Part shown: positions 30,254-37,292 of the stretch, one piece after another | Layout: each line of letters starts with the position of its first letter | How positions within the stretch are numbered: the first letter of the stretch is position 1 | DNA from: Butyrivibrio sp. | Lineage (GTDB): Bacteria > Bacillota > Clostridia > Lachnospirales > Lachnospiraceae | Reading direction: 5' to 3' | DNA length: 37,292 bases | Assembly: GCA_024692165.1 (NCBI GenBank) | Contig: JAILMY010000204.1 | Span: 1 to 37,292, forward strand | Notes under the pieces: generated by a model | Seen by the model: the letters and a program-made list of their open reading frames with translations, nothing else | Database searches by the model: none | Told to the model about the DNA's origin: nothing | Program-made: the position numbers and the translations under genes

Positions 30254-30574
30254 ATGATTTTTGCGATAGATTTTGACAATACACTTAGCTTCGGGGAATG
30301 GCCCTCAGTCGGACCGGCCAATAAAGAGCTTTTCGACTTCCTTCTGAGAAGGCAGATGTACGGAGATAAACTGATCTTATGGACATGCAGAGCAGGGAAG
30401 CCTTTGCAGGATGCGATAGACTTCTGCAGGGATAACGGTCTGGTTTTTGATGCTGTAAATGACAATCTGCCGGAGATCGTCGAGCAATATGGATCAAATT
30501 CCAGGAAGATCACTTGCGATATTTATATAGATGATAAGGCCTACAACGTGGATAGTATGGTTTTTACCGCCTGA
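30254..30574 (+). CDS. Small HAD-superfamily hydrolase-like protein, 106 residues
   Basis: The ATG at 30254 follows AAGGGGAAGAG; the upstream in-frame ATG at 30188 lacks a site. The product opens FAIDFDNTLSFGEWPSVG, the HAD motif I with nucleophile and acid Asp. LILWTCRAGKPL supplies the motif II Thr, and CDIYIDDKAYN supplies the motif IV acidic pair. It is a cap-less minimal HAD, about half the usual length, like the group known from BT0820-type structures. The likely reaction is phosphate-ester hydrolysis; the substrate is unknown. Confidence 0.8.
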   Translation: MIFAIDFDNTLSFGEWPSVGPANKELFDFLLRRQMYGDKLILWTCRAGKPLQDAIDFCRDNGLVFDAVNDNLPEIVEQYGSNSRKITCDIYIDDKAYNVDSMVFTA

Positions 30575-30711
30575 TACCGGATATGCCTTCTGAAAGTTTA
30601 TTAAGGAATTTTTTATGTGTGTGACAGTTCTGTGATAGTTAACTTGCTATGATTAACTCAAGATAAAGAACAACACAGCAGCCGATAATTAGGGCTGAGA
30701 TAGGAGCGCAC

Positions 30712-30804
30712 ATGAGAAAATTTGATAAGATCCTTAATTTTTTTGGAATTTACAGGAAAAGATATATTAGCTGTCCGATACGTAGAGTTAGACAAGCAAT
30801 CTGA
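30712..30804 (+). CDS. Small basic peptide, 30 residues
   Basis: GATAGGAGCGCAC precedes an ATG encoding 30 residues. The product starts MRKFDKILNFFGIYRKRYI and ends with PIRRVRQAI; it has about ten Arg/Lys and only one acidic residue. The first half can form an amphipathic helix with aromatic residues. It ends 18 bases before a second small ORF with a stronger ribosome binding site. The two share one terminator at 31005, so they look like a two-gene transcript. Antimicrobial or toxin-like activity is conceivable from composition only. I do not recognise a family. Confidence 0.5.
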   Translation: MRKFDKILNFFGIYRKRYISCPIRRVRQAI

Positions 30805-30822
30805 AAAAGGAGGTACAAAGCC

Positions 30823-30984
30823 ATGGGTGATTTAACTAAGTTTTTCGATGATATTTGGAAGAAGTACGTTGATATCCCTGTACAGCGTATGGATTCCTCA
30901 GATATAAGTGATCAGGATCTTAAGAATATTGAAATGGCGCTTATTAGATTTGCTGATATGAGCTGCAAGAGAGCGTTCCTATGA
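30823..30984 (+). CDS. Small acidic protein, 53 residues
   Basis: AAAGGAGGT lies nine bases before the ATG, one of the best ribosome binding sites in the window, which makes this ORF credible despite its size. The product is acidic and helical: MGDLTKFFDDIWKKYVDIPV, then SSDISDQDLKNIEMALIRFA and a C-terminal MSCKRAFL. It has no signal or membrane segment. The acidic protein downstream of a basic peptide resembles toxin-antitoxin or peptide-immunity pairs in layout, but this is speculation. No family is recognised. Confidence 0.6.
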   Translation: MGDLTKFFDDIWKKYVDIPVQRMDSSDISDQDLKNIEMALIRFADMSCKRAFL

Positions 30985-31004
30985 TGAGCAAATTGATAAT
31001 ATAG

Positions 31005-31055
31005 CACTTCCGGTAAAGGTGGCCTTTGCTTCACTGTAGCCGGAAGTGTTTTTTA
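31005..31055 (+). terminator. Rho-independent terminator of the small-ORF pair
   Basis: CACTTCCGG (31005-31013) pairs with CCGGAAGTG (31040-31048) and six T follow. An inner AAAGG/CCTTT stem lies in the loop. Confidence 0.8.
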
Positions 31056-31132
31056 TTTTCGCAACACAGTTTTTCCTTATTTTAGTGGTATAATCCCTAA
31101 TTAAGTGGAAAATTAGAAATTGGGGGTGTGTT

Positions 31133-31396
31133 ATGGGCGGAATTTTAAGTTTGATCTTGGGATTGTTCGGGCTGGCAGTGATGGCCGTGGTTCTCACGAT
31201 AGCAGCAATTCTGATAGGAACCTTTTTTACAGGAATCATTGGAGGAATTATTCTTCTTGTAACAGGGAATAAGCTTTCAAAGAATACGAAAAGAAAAGTT
31301 TTGAGCCGTGTATGCATCGGCGTGGGAGTTGTTTTGCTGATTCTTGCCTGCGGATCTGCAGGAGTTATCATCAATTTTGCTATGAATCTAAGGTGA
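31133..31396 (+). CDS. Small membrane protein, 87 residues
   Basis: The product is almost entirely hydrophobic, with Gly-rich segments at about 2-48 (MGGILSLILGLFGLAVMAVV and LTIAAILIGTFFTGIIGGII) and 62-83 (VCIGVGVVLLILACGSAGVII). A basic loop (NKLSKNTKRKVLSR) between them would face the cytoplasm by the positive-inside rule. GGGGGTG precedes the ATG. No family is recognised. It is directly followed, seven bases on, by the NUDIX remnant. Confidence 0.6.
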   Translation: MGGILSLILGLFGLAVMAVVLTIAAILIGTFFTGIIGGIILLVTGNKLSKNTKRKVLSRVCIGVGVVLLILACGSAGVIINFAMNLR

Positions 31397-31402
31397 CAAA
31401 AT

Positions 31403-31537
31403 ATGGGTGAGTTGTGGGATGTTTATACAATTGATAGAAGATTAACCGGAAAAACCTGCTTTCGCGGAGATACGAGTCTTACTGCTGCACTTCGTGAAGT
31501 GTACGAAGAGGTTGGTTGGAATTTGAAGTTAGATTGA
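31403..31537 (+). pseudogene. NUDIX hydrolase remnant with an internal deletion
   Basis: An intact short frame of 44 codons encodes MGELWDVYTIDRRLTGKTCF, the standard start of IPP-isomerase-like NUDIX proteins. It then jumps after RGD straight to TSLTAALREVYEEVGWN, the REVxEE part of the NUDIX box. The roughly 40-50 residues in between and everything after the box are missing; normal members have about 170-200 residues. The helix of the NUDIX box alone cannot catalyse. The frame is preserved across the deletion, so a short product could be made, but I expect it to be nonfunctional. Confidence 0.65.
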
Positions 31538-31585
31538 GGATTTAAATTTGATTGGGAATTTAAATAGATAAGGGAAATTGGAAAA

Positions 31586-32419
31586 ATGATCTACAAAGAA
31601 TTTGAAATAAATGAAGAGGGATCGCTTCCCGGAGCTAAGTTAACAGTCTATATCCAGGACCTTTATAATGAGATATCGATTGAAAAGAGGCCGCTGGTAC
31701 TGCTTTGTCCCGGAGGCGGATATGCCTATACATCTAATAGGGAGGCAGAGCCCATAGCCATGGCATTTATGGCAAAGGGCTACAGCACAGCGATACTCAG
31801 GTATTCATGCTATCCGGCCCATTATCCGACAGCTCTTTTGGAACTGGGACGAGCAATGTTGATAATTCGCGAGAATGCTAAAGAGTGGCATGTGGATGAG
31901 GACGCCATTGTGCTTCAGGGCTGCTCTGCCGGCGGACACCTGGCGGCAAATTACGCATGTACATGGAGAGAAGATTTCTTTTCCCAAAAACTTCTTGGAA
32001 AAAGCGTCGATCAGGAAAAAGAACTGCTTCGCCCCAATGGCCTTATTCTGTGCTATCCGGTGATCACTTCAGGCGAACATGCCCACAGGGACTCATTTAT
32101 AAGACTTCTTGGGGATAGATACGATGAACTTCTTGAGAAGGTATCACTTGAAAACGCAGTAAACGAGGATGTTCCCAGGACCTTCATGTGGCATACATAC
32201 ACAGATCAGAGTGTTCCGGTGGAGAATTCTCTTTTGTTCGCCATGGCTCTGAAGAAATTTAACATAAATACTGAGCTTCATATTTTCCCGGAAGGCTGTC
32301 ACGGCCTTGCACTGGCTAGCAATATCACCATCAGTAGTCCCGAGGGAAAAGAGCTGGTGCCTTCCGCACAGCCCTGGATCGACCTGGCGACCACATGGAT
32401 GAAGCATTACGGGCTGTGA
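31586..32419 (+). CDS. Alpha/beta hydrolase, esterase/acetylxylan-esterase-like
   Basis: The 277-residue product has the alpha/beta hydrolase elements in order: oxyanion loop CPGGGY (41-46), nucleophile elbow GCSAGG (Ser114), Asp206 in HTYTDQSVPVEN and His238 in FPEGCHGL. No signal peptide is present, so it is cytosolic. The layout matches the BD-FAE/Aes-like carbohydrate esterases often found in fibre-degrading Lachnospiraceae, which would fit deacetylation of imported xylo-oligosaccharides, though substrate cannot be read. GGAAATTGG lies upstream of the ATG, a weak site. Confidence 0.85.
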   Translation: MIYKEFEINEEGSLPGAKLTVYIQDLYNEISIEKRPLVLLCPGGGYAYTSNREAEPIAMAFMAKGYSTAILRYSCYPAHYPTALLELGRAMLIIRENAKEWHVDEDAIVLQGCSAGGHLAANYACTWREDFFSQKLLGKSVDQEKELLRPNGLILCYPVITSGEHAHRDSFIRLLGDRYDELLEKVSLENAVNEDVPRTFMWHTYTDQSVPVENSLLFAMALKKFNINTELHIFPEGCHGLALASNITISSPEGKELVPSAQPWIDLATTWMKHYGL

Positions 32420-32464
32420 AATTAAGGCGCGATATATATTTTTTAATTGCGAGATTTAGTGTGA

Positions 32465-32611
32465 CTTTTTTGTTCATTAGGATGGCTTTTAACCGGATGC
32501 TTATACTGCATCACAATCATCGGAATTCCTTTTGGAAAGCAGTTCTTTAAGCTTGCATCACTTTCACTTTGTCCTTTCGGAACAGTAGTTGAAAGAGGAC
32601 ATTTTGCATAA
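32465..32611 (+). pseudogene. YccF-family membrane protein remnant
   Basis: From after a TGA at 32462 to a TAA at 32609 the frame reads LFCSLGWLLTGCLYCITIIG then IPFGKQFFKLASLSLCPFG, followed by TVVERGHFA. This is the second half of a YccF domain protein, whose family signature is the ITIIGIPFGKQ-F-LA stretch. No ATG or other good start precedes it and the N-terminal half (family length about 120) is lost. It is closed by a terminator of its own at 32644, so the 3' end of the old gene is intact. Confidence 0.75.
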
Positions 32612-32643
32612 GAAAGAGCAGAAATTAAATATGAGAAATAGTT

Positions 32644-32687
32644 GCCGGCTACTGTGGTTAAAACCGTGGTAGTCGGTTATTTTTTTG
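32644..32687 (+). terminator. Rho-independent terminator
   Basis: CCGGCTAC pairs with GTAGTCGG (one G-U pair) around an inner GGTT/AACC stem, with TTATTTTTTT after it. Confidence 0.8.
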
Positions 32688-32704
32688 AAATCGAATTAAA
32701 GAGC

Positions 32705-32733
32705 TTGAATTTGCCACAGCTGATATATAAAAT
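32705..32733 (+). promoter_or_regulatory. Promoter of the zinc-ribbon/J-domain pair
   Basis: TTGAAT (32705-32710), 17 bp, TAAAAT (32728-32733), giving an 80-base leader. Confidence 0.6.
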
Positions 32734-32814
32734 CATGGGATGAACGGTTAGAATTTAAACATAGACATACCATGGGCAAAGAGCCTGAGAAATACATGAA
32801 TCAGAGGGTTTGAT

Positions 32815-33240
32815 ATGAACGGATTGAGACAGTTTTTATTTCAGATGAGTAACATGATGGGCCGAGGCCTGTACGGAAGAAACGGTTTTGATAGCCTGGC
32901 AAGAACCTGTTACAGCGCGGCGCTGGTTCTTATGATAATAAATTTATTCGCTGACAATGTGGCGATTTATTTTATTTGGGTGATTCTTTTCGGATATGGC
33001 TCCTTCAGAGTTTTTTCCAAGAACATATCCAAAAGATATGCTGAGAACGAAAAGTTTTTGGTCATGACAAAGGGCCCACGAAGCTATATGAATCTTTTGA
33101 GATTGCAGGTAAGAGACAGAGCCACCAGCAGATATTTCGTTTGCAGTCACTGTCACCAGCAGATCAGAGTACCCAAGGGTAAAGGAAAAATTGAGATCAG
33201 ATGTCCGAAGTGCGGTGAGCGCTTCATCAAGAGAACCTGA
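32815..33240 (+). CDS. Membrane protein with a C-terminal zinc ribbon, 141 residues
   Basis: Residues 30-68 hold two hydrophobic segments ([13 protein letters not shown] and [16 protein letters not shown]), so the protein is a membrane hairpin with both ends inside. After a basic region ([14 protein letters not shown]), residues 108-138 form a zinc ribbon: [16 protein letters not shown] and [12 protein letters not shown], that is CxxC-x(n)-CxxC. The metal site faces the cytoplasm. The J-domain gene starts 14 bases downstream, so the two are co-expressed and probably act together in membrane protein quality control. No enzymatic motif is present. Confidence 0.75.
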   Translation: MNGLRQFLFQMSNMMGRGLYGRNGFDSLARTCYSAALVLMIINLFADNVAIYFIWVILFGYGSFRVFSKNISKRYAENEKFLVMTKGPRSYMNLLRLQVRDRATSRYFVCSHCHQQIRVPKGKGKIEIRCPKCGERFIKRT

Positions 33241-33254
33241 TCGGAGGAAAAGAC

Positions 33255-33752
33255 ATGATGATGGATCCCTACAAAGTTCTTGGGGTAGCACCGGGAGCTT
33301 CAGAAGAAGAGATTAAAAAAGCACATAGAACACTGGCGAAGAAGTATCATCCCGACATGAACCCGGGAGATGCCTATGCCGCTGAGAAGATGAACGAGAT
33401 AAATGCGGCATATGACATTCTGACAAGATCCGGAGCCGAGAGATACAGACAGCCATACACATACGCAGAGCCCCAGTCTCAGGCTCGTCCTTACGCAGAA
33501 AAGGAAGCAAATCCTTTCGAGAACTACGGCACATACTGGAGATGGACCTGGACATCAGGTGGCGATTCCGAGGAAGACGAGAATCGTTTTGAGGAGTCCT
33601 GGAATAATCAGAGAACCTGGAATAATCAGAGTGGATGGAACACCTGGAATAGAACTCCGTCCTTCAGACTGGGCACATTCGGAAGGCTGCTTAGGTTCAT
33701 CATTTTAATGCAGATTCTGTCCATGCTCTTTAGAATGTTTTTGTTCTTCTAA
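33255..33752 (+). CDS. J-domain (DnaJ-like) membrane-anchored co-chaperone, 165 residues
   Basis: Residues 1-60 are a canonical J domain: [20 protein letters not shown], then [16 protein letters not shown] with the HPD tripeptide that stimulates DnaK ATPase. It lacks the Gly/Phe, zinc-finger and substrate domains of DnaJ. Instead an aromatic, Asn/Trp-rich middle ([16 protein letters not shown]) leads to a hydrophobic C-terminal tail ([21 protein letters not shown]) that should anchor it. It therefore probably recruits DnaK to the membrane beside the zinc-ribbon protein. CGGAGG precedes the ATG. Confidence 0.88.
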   Translation: MMMDPYKVLGVAPGASEEEIKKAHRTLAKKYHPDMNPGDAYAAEKMNEINAAYDILTRSGAERYRQPYTYAEPQSQARPYAEKEANPFENYGTYWRWTWTSGGDSEEDENRFEESWNNQRTWNNQSGWNTWNRTPSFRLGTFGRLLRFIILMQILSMLFRMFLFF

Positions 33753-33779
33753 AAAGTTTTCGTTGTCATGACGGCACAA

Positions 33780-33818
33780 GGGGCGCCCACCGGTCATTAC
33801 CCGGCGGGCGCCCTCTTC
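33780..33818 (+). terminator. GC-rich terminator after the J-domain gene
   Basis: GGGCGCCC-a-CCGG and CCGG-c-GGGCGCCC form a 12-bp stem with one mismatch, followed by TCTTCTT. Confidence 0.75.
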
Positions 33819-33862
33819 TTAAAGGATGAATATTATGAAATAGAAATATTACGATGTTTGCA

Positions 33863-35494
33863 TTACTTGTTGAATCTGTCGAGAGCTGACTGCTTGAGCT
33901 CAACAACTCTCTCAAGGTTCATGCTCTTAACTGTCTCGATGAACTGATCGTACTCATCAAGGCTCTTAGAACCTGTTACGAATGAAAGAAGGTTTTCCTG
34001 GATGTATGTGCTCAGGTCTGAGAAGATGTCAGAGTATTCAGCTGTCTCCTCCAGGTTGAGTGATGCGTATGAAGGATAGTATGTAGCTTCGTGATCGAAG
34101 TCATTCCATACATAGCACATCTTGAAGTCGTCCTCAGATACGAACTGAAGCTCTCTCTCCCAATCGTAGTAGATACCGGGCCATGAAGGCTCGTATGTGT
34201 AAATACGCATTGCCTCGTCGTATGAAAGTCCATCAGCGTTGTTTGAAATAACATCTGTGTAAACAGGCTTGCCGTCTACCATGTTGAAGGTCTCACCCTC
34301 TTTTCCGTAGTTACCGAAAAGAGCACCCTCTTCTGTGTACATGTAGTCAATCCACTTAAGAATGAGCTCAGGGTTTTTGCAATCAGCGGAGATAACCCAT
34401 GCAGCGTTTGTGTCAGGAACTACATAACCTGCCTTGAGCTCATCGCCCTTGTTCTCAACAGGATATTTAATAGCTGAGAATGAAGCGTCTGAATCGCTCA
34501 TTGAAGGAAGGAATAAAGCTGAAGGAATTGTGTACATTGTGCATGTAACACCTGTGTTGTCGTTAGCAATAAGTACTGAGTTGCCCCAGAAGTTTGTCTC
34601 GGAAGCAAAGTCAGGATCAAGAAGTCCCTCTTTGTACCAACTGTTAAGAGTTGTAAGGAACTTACGTGTCTTTTCAGGCTCATCGAGAAGTGCCTGCTTA
34701 ACCTTGCCATTTTCCTGATAGAAATCTGTTATGTTGTAAACACCCATGCCATAGCCAAGGTTCCAAAGGAATGTAGGAACAGTGCTAAGTGCTGCGGATG
34801 CACCGTATTTGTCCTTGAAAGTCCTTAACATGTTCTCCCAGTCATCGAAGGTCTCCGGCGTAGAGAGTCCGCACTCATCAAGCCAGTCCTGACGAACTAC
34901 ATATCCGAAGAATGAAGGCTGTGAATTCTGAAGGATTGAATAGATCTGAACATATCTGCCTGCATCTGTTACAGCAGCCTTCTGAACGTTTTCGCTGGAC
35001 TTTTTTAGCGCCTCGAGATAGTGAGGAGCATACTTTGGTAAAAGATCTGTAAGATCAAGGAAGTATCCGTCTTCAACCGCTGCATCAAGACCATCTTTAT
35101 AATAAACAGTTCCTGTGTTGTAGTACATCAGATCAGGAAGCTCTCCTGATGTGAAAAGAAGATTGAACTGCTCTGCCTCTGTCTGAGCTGCAGGAACCTG
35201 CCATTCAACATGTACGTTAGTCCGTGCTTCCAATTCCTGATAATATGGATTGTTGTTGTAATCGCCACCGTTCTTTGCCATTGCTGTGGTGTCGTTTGTC
35301 ATCCATACAGTAATTGTTTCTTTCTCATCTGTAAGTGGAAGTGTCAATTCTGTTGCTTCAGTTGAAATAGCTGTATCAGAAGCGGATGAGCTTGTCTGTG
35401 CACTCTTTCCTGTCTCCTCAGAAGCACCACATCCTGCTATAACGGATGATGTCATAATGAGTGAGAGCAAAAGAGCTATACCTCGTTTTTTCAT
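33863..35494 (-). CDS. Extracellular solute-binding lipoprotein of an oligosaccharide ABC transporter
   Basis: The 543-residue product starts with a lipoprotein signal (MKKRGIALLLSLIMTSSVIAGC, Cys22), a Ser/Thr tether, and then a LplA/LipO-like CUT1 binding protein: TITVWMTNDTTAMAKNGGDY, DLMYYNTGTVYYKDGLD, FGYVVRQDWLDECGLSTPETFDDWENML and FGNYGKEGETFNMVDGKPVY. It should bind a plant-polysaccharide-derived oligosaccharide outside the membrane. The LplB/YtcP-type permease genes normally beside it are not downstream; they could lie elsewhere. TTAGGAGGG precedes the ATG. The divergent AraC-type regulator is a usual partner of these genes. Confidence 0.9.
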   Translation of the reverse strand: MKKRGIALLLSLIMTSSVIAGCGASEETGKSAQTSSSASDTAISTEATELTLPLTDEKETITVWMTNDTTAMAKNGGDYNNNPYYQELEARTNVHVEWQVPAAQTEAEQFNLLFTSGELPDLMYYNTGTVYYKDGLDAAVEDGYFLDLTDLLPKYAPHYLEALKKSSENVQKAAVTDAGRYVQIYSILQNSQPSFFGYVVRQDWLDECGLSTPETFDDWENMLRTFKDKYGASAALSTVPTFLWNLGYGMGVYNITDFYQENGKVKQALLDEPEKTRKFLTTLNSWYKEGLLDPDFASETNFWGNSVLIANDNTGVTCTMYTIPSALFLPSMSDSDASFSAIKYPVENKGDELKAGYVVPDTNAAWVISADCKNPELILKWIDYMYTEEGALFGNYGKEGETFNMVDGKPVYTDVISNNADGLSYDEAMRIYTYEPSWPGIYYDWERELQFVSEDDFKMCYVWNDFDHEATYYPSYASLNLEETAEYSDIFSDLSTYIQENLLSFVTGSKSLDEYDQFIETVKSMNLERVVELKQSALDRFNK

Positions 35495-35552
35495 TTGTTA
35501 CCCTCCTAAAAATCCCCTATATATTTTTTGCCGATCACCGGCTCGTGAGCTT

Positions 35553-35582
35553 AGTATATTTTTTTACCCCCTGTCCAAACAA
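35553..35582 (-). promoter_or_regulatory. Promoter of the solute-binding lipoprotein gene
   Basis: On the minus strand TTGTTT (35582-35577), 18 bp, TATACT (35558-35553). A small GCCG/CGGC hairpin lies in the leader (about 35531-35543). The rest of the 293-base divergent region is AT-rich and holds no other gene. Confidence 0.5.
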
Positions 35583-35787
35583 GACCCAGGTTTTTTGGTC
35601 GGTGATTTTTTTGAGAAAATATACACCCAAAAATTGATTTTTCTTCTCACAAATTGATATACCAATTTTTTCTATTTGCTTAAAATGGGGCTTGTGATAA
35701 AATGACTTGGCATCAAAATTAGTTTATAATTTTTCATGGATAAATGTTTTTTTGTCATAAAGCATTTTGAAATTTTGGAGAACCACG

Positions 35788-37292
35788 ATGAAAGAACTGA
35801 ACACCAGACTTTTTGGCGGCAGTATTTTTAAATCCATAATGAGTTCTTACCTTATAATCTGCGGAATTATCCTGATCGGTACCATGACAGGATATTTATA
35901 CAATTATAGGGTTATTAATGACAATATTTCCTCAATCGCCCAGCAGAGGTCTGAGATTTCTGCTGCCAACCTGGATAAAGAGTTTGCACAGCTTTTGACC
36001 AGTATCGATAACATTTCTTCCGACAGGGGACTGACCAAGACCCTCGCTCTTTCAGAGTCTGAAATGGGAGCGCGGATCCATGAATTGTCAGAACTAAGGA
36101 ATGTAATTCTTGATAATATACACAGAAATACAATTAAAGAGGCTTATATCTATTATTTTGATACGAATTCTGTCTTTTCCACATCCAGTAGATTATGGAA
36201 TTCCAAGGTAATTGATTCCTACATCAAAAATTTGGGGTTGGAACCGGAGGAATTCCAGGAAATCGTGAAATTTCCGGGGCTTTACGGTGGGTCAATTTTT
36301 GATGACGGTCGAATTTGGGTCATGGAAAATGTCTACGATGATCATTATAAAAAGAAGGCTGTTATTGTATTTGAGTGCCTCATGAGTGAGATTGACGTGG
36401 GAGAGGCCGATGAAACAGTTACTGTTTTGACAGATAATGTAAAAGATATCTATTTGTCAGATCAGGCTCAGGCAAACATAGCGGATGATATTTTAATCGG
36501 AGAAGGTGAAGCTGTTCCTGCGCAGATTATCAAGGATCGCTATTACTATGTGGGGGCAAATCTCACAACCATGCCATGGCGCGTGTATGTTGGAACTCCT
36601 AAGTCCAGCCTTTACAGGTCTCTCAGGATTTTCTGGGCAATTTTTGCTATTGAGTTTTTGGGGGCTATCATATTGACCCTGTTTTTGTCATTCAAATCCA
36701 CTTCCCGCCTGTGGAAGCCTGTTCAGGAGCTTCTGGATGTTATTCAGGAAAAAGAGGATGTGGGTTTCATGGAGACCTTCAAAGGCGTTAATGACAAGGT
36801 TTCCAAGATCATGTCTGAAAATTCCCTGATGCAGAGGAACGTGACAAAACTTGAACCATATATGTATGAGAACCGTATCGGTCGTATTCTTGACGGTGAT
36901 ATCAAGTCGAGTGACGCGGTGATCAAGACTTTCAGCGAGTTTACAGGTGTAAATGAAGGAAACACCTGGGCTATGGCTATGGTTCGTCCCCAGAAAGAGA
37001 AGCAGGGAGCTCTTTTAAAAGAGAAGGGCACCAGTGTTAATGATACAGCTGATAAGGACATAATGTCTTTTACCTTGAAAAACATCATAGATGAGCTTAC
37101 AGGCTCAACTTCCAGCAGGGTATACAAGTATGGGGAAGATTATCTGATCTTCTTTACGGCATCAAGTGATGCCGGGCCCGGCGCAGAAGACAGAGCTGTT
37201 TTTAAGGCAAAGCTTGATGAGATGCGTGCTTTTTATGAAGAAACTCTGGAAGAACCCATCTATATTATTCTGAGTGAGATTTACACCAGTTT
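35788..37292 (+). CDS. Membrane-bound AraC-type sensor-regulator, N-terminal part (cut by right window edge)
   Basis: The frame is open from an ATG at 35788 (TTTGGAG upstream) to the window end, 501 codons. Residues 18-43 are a membrane helix (SYLIICGIILIGTMTGYLYNY). Residues 45-275 form an external sensor of the dCache-like type. A second helix lies at about 276-300 (FWAIFAIEFLGAIILTLFLSF), then cytoplasmic helices (LWKPVQELLDVIQEKEDVGF). This is the layout of the large YesN-like AraC regulators of Paenibacillus and Lachnospiraceae; the C-terminal HTH would lie beyond the edge. It is divergent from the solute-binding gene, which it probably controls. Confidence 0.75.
   Translation, partial: MKELNTRLFGGSIFKSIMSSYLIICGIILIGTMTGYLYNYRVINDNISSIAQQRSEISAANLDKEFAQLLTSIDNISSDRGLTKTLALSESEMGARIHELSELRNVILDNIHRNTIKEAYIYYFDTNSVFSTSSRLWNSKVIDSYIKNLGLEPEEFQEIVKFPGLYGGSIFDDGRIWVMENVYDDHYKKKAVIVFECLMSEIDVGEADETVTVLTDNVKDIYLSDQAQANIADDILIGEGEAVPAQIIKDRYYYVGANLTTMPWRVYVGTPKSSLYRSLRIFWAIFAIEFLGAIILTLFLSFKSTSRLWKPVQELLDVIQEKEDVGFMETFKGVNDKVSKIMSENSLMQRNVTKLEPYMYENRIGRILDGDIKSSDAVIKTFSEFTGVNEGNTWAMAMVRPQKEKQGALLKEKGTSVNDTADKDIMSFTLKNIIDELTGSTSSRVYKYGEDYLIFFTASSDAGPGAEDRAVFKAKLDEMRAFYEETLEEPIYIILSEIYTS

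Overview
The window looks like chromosome of a low-to-mid GC, Gram-positive anaerobe of the Lachnospiraceae, most likely a rumen or gut Butyrivibrio/Pseudobutyrivibrio relative. Evidence is AGGAGG-type ribosome binding sites, lipobox lipoproteins, a secreted GH11-CBM36-CE4 xylanase/deacetylase, a LplA/LipO-like sugar lipoprotein beside a membrane-bound AraC regulator, and many short Lachnospiraceae-type hypotheticals. This is inference from gene content. No rRNA, tRNA, CRISPR array, prophage or insertion sequence was recognised.

Layout. 1-5.4 kb: a truncated AraC regulator leaving the left edge, then small + strand genes (two unknowns, an FnIII-like lipoprotein, an HD phosphohydrolase, a MIF-like tautomerase, a Spx/ArsC-like protein, an AlkZ-related protein). 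5.5-7.4 kb (-): the three-module xylanase. 7.6-10.1 kb (+): a PfkB kinase, two unknowns and a histidine phosphatase. 10.1-14.0 kb (-): a complete four-gene siderophore-type iron ABC operon (binding lipoprotein, two FecCD permeases, ATPase). 14.2-17.4 kb (+): PHP phosphatase, old-yellow-enzyme oxidoreductase, DEDD-type exonuclease and rhomboid protease. 17.4-18.6 kb: a gene-poor stretch with two tiny ORFs, several strong hairpins and the remnant of a LURP-one-like gene. 18.6-21.1 kb: a DUF3990, radical SAM and nitroreductase cassette. 21.3-24.4 kb: a TetR regulator with an ABC exporter. 24.4-29.4 kb: thioredoxin (-), cyclase-family hydrolase, GNAT, a shortened PIF1-like ATPase, an SRAP/YedK protein, a DUF985 cupin and glutathione peroxidase. 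29.4-32.7 kb: HU, small genes and three broken genes (aldo-keto reductase, NUDIX, YccF). 32.8-37.3 kb: a zinc-ribbon membrane protein with a J-domain protein, the sugar-binding lipoprotein (-) and a divergent AraC-type sensor-regulator cut by the right edge.

Regulation is unusually readable. Three repeated operators stand out. (1) A GTTAGCAAT-type palindrome occurs in the iron-transport promoter and again upstream of DUF3990. (2) GACTA-N12-TAGTC occurs at the TetR promoter and again before its ABC operon. (3) A palindrome ATTGT-N2-ACAAT plus CTAATT covers the -35 of both the first small gene and trxA. A further palindrome covers the -10 of glutathione peroxidase. The candidate undescribed system is the DUF3990-radical SAM-nitroreductase cassette, apparently in the regulon of the iron-uptake operon, with an orphan six-cysteine peptide about 0.9 kb upstream.
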